DNA of 64,000 bases from Symsagittifera roscoffensis (lineage: Eukaryota; Xenacoelomorpha; Acoela; Convolutidae). Every line of letters begins with the position of its first letter. Within the stretch, counting starts at the first letter, position 1. The translations under genes and the position numbers were made by a program. Where the stretch lies: contig NC_087069.1 of NCBI RefSeq assembly GCF_963678635.1, positions 20,374,660-20,438,659 on the forward strand, in the 5' to 3' direction. This document shows positions 22,565 through 34,076 of the stretch, one piece after another. Under the pieces are notes generated by a model. It made no database searches, was not told the DNA's origin, and saw only the letters and a program-made list of their open reading frames with translations.

Positions 22565-24109
22565 TTAGTCATATTTCTTGCGATGTCTCATTTGTGCTTG
22601 CGCAGTGTTCCTCCTGCAGAGTTCGTTTAGCTCCTGCTGTCTCCAGATCGCTTCTTTCACGTAAGCTTGAGGCGACGTCCTCTTCCCTTCGTATTCCGGG
22701 TAAAAGAATGTCAGAGGAATTGCTCTCTCCCTGCCCGTCAACATCATGAAAGGACTGATGCCCGTTGTTGAGTGTTGCGTACCTTTGTAGGCCCCTACGA
22801 CTTGCGGCAGATATTTATCCCAGTCCGTTATGTATCTTGAGCAGTATACCCCCAACATATTCACCAACGTTCTACTCTGTCTCTCTACCAGCCCGTTGGT
22901 CTGAGGATGGTAGGTTGTCGAGTGTGCTTGAGCAATGTGTGACCTCTTCATCAACTCCTTTGTCAGGTCCCCCACGAAGGCTTTGCCGTTGTCTGACTGA
23001 AAAGTCATTAGACAGCCGTATCGTGATATCCAATGCGTTACGAGATGGTCACAAGTCTCCTCTGCTGGGGCTGTCTGACACCGAACTGCTTCTGCCAACT
23101 TTGTGAAGTGATCTATTATAACCAGTATCTGGTTATATCCCGACTCCGCCATGCAGATCTTTTGATGGTCTATCTGCACCACCTCGTTGAACTCCGAGCT
23201 CTCAACGGACTTGAGTGGGAACTTCATCTTCCTTGGGTCTTTTACCTGCAGGCATGCCAGGCATGCATTCACCCATCTCTCGCAAGCCTTTCTCAATCCT
23301 GGCCAATCAAGCCTGTGAAGTATACTCTGTTGCACTTTGTCTATCCCCTGGTGCCCCATCTGATCGTGCGATCTGAATAACACCTCCGTCTGATATAATT
23401 GTGGTAATATGATGCGGTTGTGCTTGTGTATTATCTTCTCCTCATCTTTTCTCTTGCACGCTACCACCCCGTCAGCTGTGTGATAGAGTAAACCTTTCTT
23501 TTCTTTGTAGAACTGGCTCAAGATCTTGTAGCTGTCTTCTTCGAGTTCCCCTTTCTCCTTGGACCCCGCCCGGATCCATTTGAAGAGGTTACTTGTCATC
23601 TTGTCATTCTTTTGGGCTCTTATCAGGTCCGACAGTCTATATCTCGCTTTGACATGTTCCTTTAGTGCCATGATCTGTCCATTCATTTCCCCAGGCTTGT
23701 GGATGTCATCATTCAACTTCACGCATATTATCTTCTTCACGATCTTCATATCATCTTCTGGCACCAGATTTGTTCTGACATTTGAGTTGCATGATAGTTC
23801 CCTGAATGGTTTCCTCGATACCGCAATTTCCTCAAGTTCTTCTCCTCCTTGTACTTCTTTTTCATCCGAGTTGTACGTTCCTGAGGAGGGATCTGTTTGT
23901 AGCTCCCTGTCGCGGTGTCTCATCTTCTCCTTCGCCAGTATCATGCATAGTCTATCCTGATCATCGCTGCTCTTTTCCGAATCTTCATCCCATTCTTCAC
24001 ATTCCCCTGACAATTTCTCTTCTCCGGTTTCTTCTTCTTCCGTGGACGTGGACCACTCCCCGGACTCTTGACCTAGTCCCAGGTGTTCAGCTTCTTCCTT
24101 AAACGCCAC
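22565..24109 (-). pseudogene. GE-1 integrase (514 codons)
   Basis: Acidic N-terminal linker of about 130 residues, then KARYRLSDL, the HHCC zinc-binding region (HDQMGHQG ... CLAC) and the DDE core: VVQIDHQK, FQSDNGKAF and NGLVERQSR. The frame stops at RKKYD (22565), where GE-2 continues; a TAA and then a frameshift (about 22455-22470) separate it from the GPY/F end. The acidic linker contains GAGTCCGGGGAGTGG, a near copy of the element's polypurine tract. Confidence 0.85.
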
Positions 24110-24238
24110 TTTCTTCTTCCTAACCTGAGTCCTTCAAGTATGTTATCAGGGATTTTGTCAACCAGTGACCGCACGACTTCTTTGTCATCAGAACCGCATC
24201 CTCTTGGAGAGTCTGCAATGCCAACTGTCTCTTTTTCT

Positions 24239-24674
24239 TCACAGCATCGTGACTTCCGGTTCCTCCCTACTTTTTCCTACGTTCACGGGTTTATCATCTG
24301 CCAATTTCTCAAGTAACCTCCACAAGTCTTCATCTACCTGAGTATCTCCCGTTTCCATCTGGTTGAGATCATAACCTTTTGCCTTGAGCGTCTCTCTCAC
24401 AATTTTGACTTGAGCATTATCTCTATCGGTACCCATCCAAGCGAACTATCCATCTCCCAATGTAGCTCTCGTCCATCGAAATCGTCTTCAGCCAGCTGAG
24501 TGCCCTGTTGTCGACCCGCAGCTTAAACGGTTCACTGCCTAAGTATGCTCTGTATTTCTCGACAAAAGTAACTACCGCAAACATCTCTGCTTTCGGATCC
24601 CAGTACTTCATTTCTGTGTCACTCAAGACTTTGCTCCCGTATGCTATTGGTCTTAACACGTCTTCCAGTTCCAT
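24239..24674 (-). pseudogene. GE-1 RNase H remnant and linker
   Basis: The LRPIAYGSKVLSDTEMKY block and FKLRVDN.ALSWLK of Ty3-type RNase H are present (24674-24423). Sequence around the last catalytic Asp (HQNAD in GE-2) is deleted, and the frame runs into an unrelated-looking linker (24436-24239). RNase H here cannot be active. Confidence 0.75.
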
Positions 24675-26433
24675 TCTTGTTCTTCATGGAGAATTCCAGA
24701 AATCGCGACTACCGACGCGTCCGTATCCAACACGTACATCCCTTTTTCCGTTGGTATCCCCAACACCGGTGCCTCGCACAACTCTTTCTTTATTCTCTGG
24801 AATGATTCTTCTGCTGCGTTGTTCCACATGAACTTCTTGCCTTTGTGTCTCATTAACTGTTGCATCGGGTATACCTTGTCCGCATAGCCCTTGATGAATT
24901 CCCTGTAGTAGTTCGCAAAACCCAGGAAGCTCATCAACTGATGTTCCGTTTTTGGCGATTTCCAAGTTAAGACTGCTTCCACTGCATCTGGATCCGGTCT
25001 GATGCCATGCCTGTCCACCATTCTGCCCAAGTATTTTATCGAATCCTTGAGTATCTCGCACTTTGACGGCTTACACTTCAGCCCCGACCTCTTCATACAT
25101 GCAAACACCTCGTCCAGTCGCTCGATATGGTCTTCTAGTGTGGGCGTCGCTATTACCACGTCATCCACATAGCACAATATCAGATTGCCGTACTTCTTTG
25201 TCACTCCTATCAGTGCATGTGCCATCAACCGTTGAAAAGTGGCTGTGGCATTGCAAAGACCAAAAGGCATCCGTTTCCATTGAAACAGACCCAACTCGCA
25301 AGCGAACCCTGTTTTGTCCCTGTCTTGCTTCCTCAGCGGTACTTGCCAGATTGCCGAACCTAGATCAAGAGTTGTAAAAAATTTTGCGTCACCTAACTTC
25401 TAGAGGCTCTCGTCAATCCTAGTTATGGGATAGGCATCCTTCACCGTGACGGAGTTCAAATACCGAAAGTCACAGCACAAGTATGCTCTGTATGCCTAAG
25501 TATGCTCTGTATTTCTCGACAAAAGTAACTACCGCGAACATCTCTGCTTTCGGATCCCAGTACTTCATTTCTGTGTCACTCAAGACTTTGCTCCCGTATG
25601 CTATTGGTCTTAACACGTCTTCCCGTTCCATTCTTGTTCTTCATGGAGAATTCCAGAAATCGCGACTACCGACGCGTCCGTCTCCAACACGTACATCCCT
25701 TTTTCCGTTGGTATCCCCAACACCGGTGCCTCGCACAACTCTTTCTTTATTCTCTGGAATGATTCTTCTGCTGCGTTGTTCCACATGAACTTCTTGCCTT
25801 TGTGTCTCATTAACTGTTGCATCGGGTATACCTTGTCCGCATAGCCCTTGATGAATTCCCTGTAGTAGTTCGCAAAACCCAGGAAGCTCATCAACTGATG
25901 TTCCGTTTTTGGCGATTTCCAAGTTAGGACTGCTTCCACTGCATCTGGATCCGGTCTGATGGCATGCCTGTCCACCATTCTGCCCAAGTATTTTATCGAA
26001 TCCTTGAGTATCTCGCACTTTGACGGCTTAAACTTTAGCCCCGACCTCTTCATACATGCAAACACCTCGTCCAGTCGCTCGATATGGTCTTCTAGTGTGG
26101 GCGTCGCTATTACCACGTCATCCACATAGCACAATATCAGATTCCCGTACTTCTTTGTCACTCCTAACAGTGCATGTGCCATCAACCGTTGAAAAGTGGC
26201 TGTGGCATTGCAAAGACCAAACGGCATCCTTTTCCATTGAAACAGACCCAACTCGCAAGCGAACCCTGTTTTGTCCCTGTCTTGCTTCCTCAGCGGGACT
26301 TGCCAGATTGCCGAACCTAGATCAAGAGTTGTAAAAATTTTTGCGTCACCTAAATTCGAGAGGCTCTCGTCAATCCTAGTTATGGGATAGGCATCCTTCA
26401 CCGTGACGGAGTTCAAATACCGAAAGTCACAGC
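24537..26433 (-). repeat. Tandem duplication of about 957 bp in GE-1 RT
   Basis: Sequence from the GCCTAAGTATGCTCTG word (24537) to CGAAAGTCACAGCA (about 25478) recurs starting at 25494. A short scrambled junction of CAAGTATGCTCTGTATG repeats lies between. The copies differ by few bases, so the event is recent relative to the element's divergence from GE-2. It breaks the pol frame. Confidence 0.85.
24653..25294 (-). pseudogene. GE-1 reverse transcriptase, duplicated copy (C-terminal part)
   Basis: Contains FQWKRMPFGLCNATATFQR, the catalytic CYVDDVVIA, FLGFANYYREF and the first RNase H Asp block LDTDASVVAISG. It is one of two copies created by a tandem duplication of about 957 bp and is the one continuous with the RNase H remnant. 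Confidence 0.85.
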
Positions 26434-26443
26434 AAAACCTCAA
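25610..26443 (-). pseudogene. GE-1 reverse transcriptase, main copy (277 codons)
   Basis: Runs from RFCCDFRYLN through the FTTLDLGSAIWQVPL block, MPFGLCNATATFQR and CYVDDVV to LETDASVVAISG. This is Ty3/gypsy-type RT with YVDD. The upstream frame is cut by a TAA in MA*KKG (near 26458). Between 26444 and 26777 the RT N-terminal segment is recognisable but broken. Confidence 0.87.
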
Positions 26444-26777
26444 TTGGTCGCCTTTCTTTTAAGCCATCACTACTCCACACGCCCACGGTGACTTGGATGG
26501 TTCTATCATGTCATACTCTAGTAATGTTTCTATTTCTTTCCTACATGCCTCTGATTTGTGGGGGGTCATGCGCCTCGCCCCCTCCCTGTGTGGTACCGCA
26601 TTCTCTTCAAGTTATATTTCATGCTGAACAAAATTACAACACCCGATGTCTGCCTTATGTCTCGAAAAAACTTCCTCGTTCCGCTCTAGTACGTCCTTGA
26701 TGGCTTCGAGCTGTTCGTCCGTCAACTTGCCCCTTAAGTGTTCGATCTCCGGCAGGACCGGTTTATCAATTTGCATT

Positions 26778-27317
26778 TCACCAATTGCTTATTGTGGGCC
26801 ATTCCAGAAAGTTCGAACAACTCGATAGCCCATCGTCCGTCTCTGACTTAAGTGATTTCACAAGACCTGCTGAACCTTTTATTTTCTTCAATCGTCTCAA
26901 GATACAAATTTTGTCCCTATGATTGGGACAATCAACAACTTCATTTTGTTTTGAATTTTCAGTCATTTCATATCGAGTTTTAACAGGTAAAGCATATCCC
27001 AGCTTCCTCCCCCTCCGTATCGTGATGGCTATATCAAGAGTATTCAACAAGACACTGACGCAGAGACCGCTCTTGGTTATCGAGAAGGATCTTCCTAAAA
27101 CAGCAGCACTTTGACTATTAGGATTCGGGACTATGCATACTTGCTTGTTGTCACTTAGTTCATTGTAATTTTTCATTCGCAAACTTACGATTGCCGCTTC
27201 GTTCGCCTTTAGCTTCACCCTCCTACTCAAGAATACCGGTGCTTTATTTTCATTCGCTATTATTAAATTTACCGGTTTAATTGCGTACCTCCTATCCAGG
27301 TTTCTTATCCTGAACAC
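26778..27317 (-). pseudogene. GE-1 protease-RT connector (179 codons)
   Basis: Conserved connector between retropepsin and RT. Blocks KLKANEAAIVSLRMKNYNEL, PNPNSQSAAVLGRSFS and SGLCVSVLLNT are shared with GE-2 (40827 on) and GE-3 (62712-63749). It reads as a beta-rich module of unknown role in this family. In GE-3 it is in frame with protease, so the GE-2 frame change between the two is decay. Confidence 0.75.
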
Positions 27318-27351
27318 CGCATTGTTTAAATCAATTGTTACGTCGAAGTTC

Positions 27352-27681
27352 TTACGTAGCAGCTGACAACCGTATTCTCGAGTCTATCAAGTCATCTTTG
27401 TTGAAGCCCATTCGCTCCCAAGTTTCGATTGGTATTACACTCAAGACCGCACCAGTATCGAGTAACCCACGCAAGTGAGTTTTCTTGCCATTTAAGTCAA
27501 GCACGTGTGCTGATACGTCTGTCTCTGTCCCAATGTGCATTGCATCTTCCTCCAGCTTGGCACAGTGTCCAATCGATCTCACTTTTAATTCTTCTCTGCC
27601 CACATAGATCTGTCCCACTAGATCTTCATCACTTGTTATCATCGTCTTCGTGTAAATATTTATCCCGTCTATATTCAACAT
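27352..27681 (-). pseudogene. GE-1 retropepsin, truncated
   Basis: Has the catalytic GLLDTGAVLSVIP motif, but about 134 net bases are missing at 27348-27352 relative to GE-3 (63288-63425). That removes the flap side and the ILG.DF motif and shifts the frame. Protease is therefore inactive in this copy. Confidence 0.82.
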
Positions 27682-28383
27682 CGCGGACCATAAGCTTCTG
27701 TGTATCTGTTGTCCACACGGACCGACTTGCTGCCACCTCTCGTTAGTAGCGCCCTCAAGGCTCTAGATGTCGTCTGTGGGCTTATCGCACTCAAGTAGTC
27801 TGCGTATACGTCAATGTGCATTACTGTCTGGTCGCTGGGATCACTTAAGTTCCTTGTCACTTCATGTCCACCTACAGTGATTATCGACATTATCCTGGCT
27901 CCGATTTTTGTTATGCCAAATGGCTTTCCTGTCACCATTTTCAGAGTTTTGCAATTTCCACTCTTTGCCGACCCTGCTACAGCTTCTGGCACTGGCACCA
28001 AGCAACTTAGCGTCTCATTAAATCTCTGTCTGTCGATTTCTTGCTTCAACCTTTGCTCTATTTCCTTCGTTGCTAGGTCCTGTTTCACCTTGTTGATCGC
28101 CTCTGACGCCGCTTTTTCCTAATTTATCTCTAGGGAGTTCTTGGCCGTGGCCTCTATCGCATTGTTAGCCTACGTTACCGCCTTCACTGTCTTCCTTGGC
28201 AGTTCCGTACTCGGTGCTTCTAAGTATTTTGCTTCAAACTCGGTTTGTCTATTTCGCTGATTCTGCACCGCCGCTAATGCCAATTTATGTTTGGGGTGAC
28301 TCTGGTTCTTGACCGCCTCCCAAAACAAAGGACAATCCATCCTAAAGTAACCCTCCTGATTGCAGAAGAAGCATCTTGCACCT
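27675..28383 (-). pseudogene. GE-1 Gag C-terminus and pre-protease domain
   Basis: 28088-27675 (137 codons) matches the GE-2 region before protease (LATKEIEQ, MVTGKPFGITKIGARIMSI, VHIDVYADYL-like, LRALLTRGG). Upstream, 28374-28333 encodes one zinc knuckle, CFFCNQEGYFRMDC, where the His of CCHC is Tyr. The first knuckle seen in GE-2 is missing and stops interrupt the region. Confidence 0.7.
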
Positions 28384-28827
28384 ATCTTGATGATTAAGCC
28401 ACTTCTGTCTCATCTCGTCTGGAGTCGGTGCACTGTCTTTCGACAATGTATAGTATGTTGCTAACATTGTTCTTAAGTCATCACTCTTTACCCCATCAAT
28501 GAACTTTGAGGCGATGCTAAAGTTTCTTCTGTTGGTGGATTCTTCCGGGTCACTCCTTCGTCTCAAGCTCTCAAGATCATCTAGGAACCTGTCTATCGAT
28601 TCATCGTCCCTTTGCCTTCTCTTTTCAAATCGCATCATCGCTTGATGACCCTTCATGCCTGACCCGAATCGATTCAACAATATCTCGAAGATTTTATCTG
28701 CAGTGTCGCGTTCCTCTTCCTTCTTCGCAACCACGCATTTCAATGCCGTGCCTTCCAAGTTGGTGAGTATCGCTGTGCATGCTTGCCTCTTATCGTTCAA
28801 GTTGTCTTGTTCCAAGTGCAACCTCAT
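28342..28827 (-). pseudogene. GE-1 Gag capsid-like region (161 codons)
   Basis: Matches the GE-2 capsid segment: LTNLEGTALKCV, ILLNRFGSGMKGHQAM, FEKRRQRDDESIDRFLDDLE, ASKFIDGV and LATYYTL. This is the retrotransposon Gag capsid pattern. The frame is lost where the first zinc knuckle should follow. Confidence 0.8.
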
Positions 28828-28972
28828 GACTTCTACCCAAGTGTCAATGCATCCATCTGAATTATCCTTGAATTCTTTCGGTTTTTTTTGAAATTTTTCC
28901 TGGATTTGTTGCTTCCTCTGTCACTCGAGTCGGTGTCCCCTGGACCACTCGTTGTGTTTGCTGTTCCACCTT

Positions 28973-29983
28973 TCATAATCGCTTTGCCCCCCCCCCCGCT
29001 GCTGTACTCGCGGCATCCCGGGGTAATGGTAACGGTGTTGATTGCCGTTTGTTCCGTTGTGGTTCCACGAAGTCAACTCTATTGCCTTGCGTTCGCTCCG
29101 CTGCCGGCCTGTCCTGTGACGTAGAGTTCCTCAAGATGGCTTCTAGTTTTGCCTGTATTGCACATGAACTCTCAGCCTGGTCCCTACTCATTGTGTCCGT
29201 TCTCGTTTCCAAACTCCCCAACTGGCTTTTCACTGCGTCATATCGTTGCTTCATTTCTTGCATTACTTTTTTGATGTTCTTGTCTCGCTCTCCATCAGTG
29301 GTATCTACCTTGTCCGACATCTGCTGAAGCTTTTTCTCTGTCGCTTTCGCTAGATTGAAATAGCTGTCCTGGTACTCATGTTTGTTGTATCTTAATTCTT
29401 TCTTTATCACATCTCTAACCTCCTCGCTGTGCTTTAGTCTCTTGTCGAACTGATCTAGCTTCGCCATCAGATCGCCCAGATCGAGAGACATTGTTTCAAG
29501 GTCTGATGTTGCCCCGTTGTTGGCTGCTGCTCCCGGTCTCACCTGGTCTTCGTTTCGGTTGGTGTCTGTTGTTTTCGTGGATACTGTTCCGAATGTTTTG
29601 CCTTTCTCGGATTTCGGTTCCTCCGTCACTACATCTCTTGATTTCATCCTGACCATCATTGCCAACCTTTCAGTAAATGACGTTCTTTTTGCTTGAGACT
29701 CGTCCTTTACCGTTTCTGGCGTGTTGCCCGTTGTGTCTTCCACAGTGTCTATCGTCGAGAACTCCATGGACTTTGGATTTGGTTCTTCTGCATTCGGCAT
29801 CGGTGTTGACTCCGTCTTCTTCTTCTCCACCTCATCCACACTCCGGTCCGGTGTCTCTAGGTCAATCTCGATGACGGGTTCTGCTTGTTTCCCTTCCATG
29901 CCCTCTTTTGTTTTGTTCTCCGTATTACTCCTCGTGTTGACCATGCAAACTGAAAAATTCTTCCTTGTTACTTTTGGGCCCAT
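28973..29983 (-). pseudogene. GE-1 Gag N-terminal region (336 codons)
   Basis: N-terminal acidic and Ser/Thr-rich segment, then a coiled coil (about residues 170-300) matching the end of the GE-2 first Gag frame up to AILRNSTSQDR. In GE-2 the equivalent Ser codon TCA is TGA. A C12 homopolymer at 28987-28998 lies where this frame ends and likely caused the frameshift into the capsid region. The start could be 29983 or a later Met (MVNTRSN). Confidence 0.78.
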
Positions 29984-30317
29984 GGATGTCGTTTTACGTA
30001 GCGACGAGTTATATTTTGTCTTTGATTCTGTATATCTTTTCAGCCACCGGTACCCTGCTCCGTCTCATGATTTCTATATACAATTGATTCTATTCACAAT
30101 GTTGGTGTTTACAAAATCCTACTCTAAAAAAAATAATAATAAAAAAAATTTTTGCTAATAAAAAGAAAAACTACTTTACTGTTCCTTCTAAGATTTCGTT
30201 AAAATCCTACTAATTCGTAATCCTAACACTATCGTGTTCCAACTAGTCCTATTGCTTTTGATTCAATTAATTCGACCTGTCTCAAGACCATTTATTACCG
30301 TCACTCCACTTCTTCGT

Positions 30318-31565
30318 GCTGTCCCAAGCTTTCTCTCTACTGTCCCAAGACTATTCAGTGCTGTCCCAGTACTTCTTGTTAGTGTTCCAAGACCACTGTC
30401 CCAAGACCCTTGCCCTCAGACGACTGTCCCAAGACTACTGTCCCAAGACTAGTGTCTCAAGACCACTGTCCCAAGACTACTGTCCCAAGACTACTGTCCC
30501 AAGACTACTGTCCCAAGACTAGAGTCCCAAGACTAGTGTCCCAAGACTAGTGTCCCAAGACTAGTGTCCCAAGACTACTGTCCCAAGACTACTGTCCCAA
30601 GACTACTGTCCCAAGACTACTGTCCCAAGACTACTGTCCCAAGACTACTGTCCCAAGACTACTGTCCCAAGACCACTGTCCCAAGACCACTGTCCCAAGA
30701 CCAGTGTCCCAAGACCACTGTCCCAAGACCACTGTCCCAAGACCACTGTCCCAAGACCACTGTCCCAAGACCACTGTCCCAAGACTACTGTCCCAAGACT
30801 ACTGTCCCAAGACTAGTGTCCCAAGACTACTGTCCCAAGACTACTGTCCCAAGACTAGTGTCCCGAGACTAATGTCCCAAGACCAACGTCCCAAGACTAG
30901 TGTCCCAAGACTAATGTGCCAAGACCACTGTCCTAGGACCAATGGCCCAAGACCAATGTCCCAAGACCACTGTCCCAAGACCACTGTCCCAAGACCCTTG
31001 CCCTAAGACGACTGTCCCAAGACTAGTGTCTCAAGACCACTGTCCTAAGACTACTGTCCCAAGACTACTGTCCCAAGACTACTGTCCCAAGACTAGAGTC
31101 CCAAGACTAGTGTCCCAAGACTAGTGTCCCAAGACTAGTGTCCCAAGACTACTGTCCCAAGACTACTGTCCCAAGACTACTGTCCCAAGACTACTGTCCC
31201 AAGACTACTGTCCCAAGACTAATGTCCCAAGACTACTGTCCCAAGACCACTGTCCCAAGACCACTGTCCCAAGACCAGTGTCCCAAGACCACTGTCCCAA
31301 GACCACTGTCCCAAGACCACTGTCCCAAGACCACTGTCCCAAGACCACTGTCCCAAGACTACTGTCCCAAGACTACTGTCCCAAGACCAGTGTCCAAAGA
31401 CTGTGTCGTACCAAGACTGCTCTGGCCCAAGACTGTCCTAAGACTGCATGTCCCAAGACTGTCTCAAGACTGCACTGTCTTAAGACTGTCCCATGACTGT
31501 ACTGCTCCAAGACCGTCCCCAGACTGCACTGTCCCAAGGCTTCTTCGGTACTGTCCCAAGACTTG
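30318..31565. repeat. 14-bp minisatellite (TGTCCCAAGACTAC)n
   Basis: About 85 head-to-tail copies of a 14-bp unit with variants at the last four bases (CTAC, CCAC, CTAG). Because 14 is not a multiple of 3, all frames read through as a 14-residue repeat, which produces spurious open frames. A block starting CCCTTGCCCT at 30407 recurs at 30995, exactly 588 bp (42 units) later, with the same order of variants, so a higher-order duplication occurred. Confidence 0.95.
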
Positions 31566-32160
31566 TCACCAAGTGTCTGGATAGTAGGATTTCTTCTTCT
31601 TCGTTGTGGGGACTCTCGAACCACTGTACCTTGTACCATTACTTGAGCCCTGGTAAAAATTTTCCCAAAATCCGTATCTTAATGGCTAAAATCCAAATAC
31701 TGACCCCCTTGTATTTATCTCCCTTTCGTTATTTCAGGCTATGTGAAACCCCAACTTCTCCGCAGGTACCTTGTGATCACCTGTTCGTTCAAATACCAAC
31801 AACAAATTCTCACCAAAACGTAAAAATTTAAACAGGAAAAATTACAAAAACAGAGAGATGAACCCACCTACATTCAAAGCTGACAGATATCAGCCTTTGT
31901 CCGAAAAAATGTCTGGTACCCGATTGCCACGCGTTCCCCCCCCCCTGCTAGCGATCTTATGGGGTATCTCATAAAAACTGTCTATGTCCGTTCCCCCCTA
32001 CCGATCCGACCAGGGTACCTACCTTAACTCGATGTTAAATTTGGATATCCGCTATCCGCTTCTTATAACCAACGCGTGTAAGTATCTAATGTAACTAAAT
32101 CGACGATGCCGAACAATTAGTTACTCTAATGTGTCCCCCTTTTTTACACTTTATAATCAC

Positions 32161-32760
32161 CAACCTTTAACCTAACCAGCCCCCCTTCTAACCTCCTCCC
32201 TCTTAAGCCGAAAAATACCTTAAGCGCCGGGTGCTAAACCTCTCGAGAGAAAACCGTATTTCGAGGCCTGCTTGTGTAAAAATTTCCTCAAAACAATGGG
32301 GCTCCGCTTATCCAATTTTACACTTATTTCCTATAATGTAATGTGGATTTCAACGATACCCGTTTGTCCAACTTGAGAACACCCTTGTGCGTCCTCTTCT
32401 TGTTGTTGCGATTCCGTGCTGGTTGTCCCCTTGACGTGCACTGCACTTGACACCAGATACACCTTCCCACTTGGCTGGTCACCTCTTCCAGTCAAGTCTC
32501 CTAGCGGTTCAGCTCAGTCCTTGTGAAACACTTTCCCACTCGGCTGGTCACCTCTTCCAGTCAAGTCTCCTAGTGGTCCGGCTCTGTCCTTGTGAACCAC
32601 TTTCCCACTCGGCTGGTCACCTCTTCCAGTCAAATCTCCTAGTGGCCCGGCTCTGTCCTTGTGAACCACTTTCCCACTCGGCTGGTCACCTCTTCCAGTC
32701 AAGTCTCCTAGTGGTCCGGCTAGGTTGCAAGCTATCTGAAAACCCTTAACAACGCCCCCC
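32161..32760. repeat. Dispersed leader segment with 69-bp repeats
   Basis: From CAACCTTTAACCTAACC onward this segment is nearly identical to 60685-61190 in GE-3. It includes four 69-bp tandem units (CTGGTCACCTCTTCCAGTC at 32475, 32544, 32613 and 32682); the GE-3 copy has about two and a half. Both are in the same orientation. Confidence 0.88.
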
Positions 32761-33169
32761 ACTTGGGCACCTTATTGAAGTCACTGGTTTAGATTGCTAG
32801 ATTGATCGAAATGATCGGTCTCATAAAACAGTATGGGTATACTATTTAATTAATATAAAGGTTTGATCCAACTAATCTGGTATCAAAGTCACTGTCATTT
32901 TTGTTTTATGGTTTTTGTTCCTTTTTCTATACTTTTTTCTTGTTTTTGTTTCGCTTTTGTCTTTTTGCTCGTGTTTTTGTCCCCCTGGTTACCCCCCTTA
33001 CTCGGTTAGCTAAGCCTCGTTCGGAGAGCGTACCAGGAAGTTTTCTCAAGTTTTCTTAAAAAGCTATCACGGTACAACCGGAAGGTTTACACGTTCCCGC
33101 TGAACCGTACCACCGGTACTCTAGAATGGGCATGTAGCCCGGAGCTGTGTCAAGTGGGTTCGACTCCGT

Positions 33170-34047
33170 TGTGCCATTCTGCCAGATGACACAGCACAAC
33201 CTTCCGGCGACATAAAAAAGAGTGACTAAAGGCCTTATGAACAAAAAAGTGTCGCGACGGAGGGTCAGAATGTTCTAGAATTTTTATTTTTAAAATTTCG
33301 ATTAAAGAGTGAACATTTCTGAGAAATAGAAAAAAGACGGCCATTTTGAATAAAAAAAGACGAAAAAAACAGAACCACGATAGAGATTGTGAAGAACAGT
33401 CGAGCAAGAAAATTACGAAGCCTCTTATCGTGGCAATATCACACGATAAGAACCTTAGCGACGGATATTTGTGGAGAAGGAGGCTTCAGTGGGGGAAGAA
33501 ATATACCACGGGACCCTCCCGGGACACGAATTATAAGAGATAAGAGTGTTATCTCAAGAATATTACGGGAGCGGAGGCTTGGTCCCCCAGAGACTGTCTA
33601 TGTGAAGGGACTGTATAGACTGACTATATAGCTGCTATAATGTCATAGATCTTAATTAACACCGTTATTATTTAATATTTCAGAGCATGAGTAGCTAGAA
33701 AAGGGAAAGGGTCAATCCATCTCCAATGGATTTAATATAAAACTGTCACACAAAAACATATAAAAATAGGTTGTTCGAGCCGTGTTTTTAATGACAATCA
33801 CGTAGTCTGAGGATCCGAGACTCAGCTATGTGGTTGTTTTCGCACGTAAACGAAAGCTGATCAAAAGTCGTTTGACTGATGGCCTAAAAATAGTAACTTT
33901 TTACTTAGCCCTAGAAAGACCAGAAAATCAATTGGCAAGGTAGAGACGGTGAAAAACGAGTAGGATTAAGGTAACTGACGCCTGCCAGTCGTTAATAGGT
34001 ACTTTTTCTCTGCTCCGTCGCTGTGTGATATTTGGGCGAATGTTACA
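33170..34047 (+). repeat. GE-2 5' LTR
   Basis: Starts TGTGCCATTCTGCC and ends GGGCGAATGTTACA. A direct repeat of 58126-59001. A TATAAAAA at 33759-33766 is a candidate core promoter element. The related solo LTR is at 9169-10052. Confidence 0.92.
33759..33766 (+). promoter_or_regulatory. TATA-like box in GE-2 LTR
   Basis: TATAAAAA, conserved in the 3' LTR at 58713-58720. A transcript starting about 30 bases downstream would leave roughly 250 bases of R-U5. The assignment rests only on motif and position. Confidence 0.35.
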
Positions 34048-34059
34048 TAGACGTTTTTA

Positions 34060-34076
34060 TGGCGCTCCTGGGTGGG
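34060..34076 (+). promoter_or_regulatory. GE-2 primer-binding site
   Basis: TGGCGCTCCTGGGTGGG lies 12 bases after the LTR. It would pair with a tRNA 3' end reading ...CAGGAGCGCCA. GE-1 has the same TGGCGCTCCTGGGTG at 59036-59022 after its own 5' LTR. Conservation at the same distance in two diverged subfamilies supports the call; the tRNA isotype is not assigned. Confidence 0.68.

Larger units (their letters stand above)
29984..33169 (-). other. GE-1 leader (5' untranslated region)
   Basis: Sequence between the GE-2 insertion point and GE-1 Gag. With 59002-59047 it forms about 3.2 kb of leader. It holds the 14-bp minisatellite, the 69-bp repeats and GC-rich hairpin-prone segments (33085-33120). 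No gene is supported; open frames across the minisatellite are by-products of the repeat. Confidence 0.72.

Noticed and set aside
30318-31565. CRISPR-like array
   Set aside because: Units are contiguous 14-mers without spacers, in an animal genome context.
30402-31584. Long open frames through the 14-bp minisatellite, translating as repeated SQDYCPKTTVPRL-like peptides
   Set aside because: The unit length makes every frame open unless a variant creates a stop. The array lies in the GE-1 leader with no start context, so the frames are repeat artefacts.
32447-32749. Open frame across the 69-bp repeats (repeating SAGHLFQSSLL)
   Set aside because: 69 is divisible by three, so the repeat is open by construction. 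It lies in a leader and its GE-3 copy is rearranged.
33130-33170. tRNA-like T-arm (GTGGGTTCGACTCCG) just before the GE-2 LTR
   Set aside because: No matching acceptor stem, D-arm or anticodon arm can be drawn from the surrounding bases. The match is probably coincidental.
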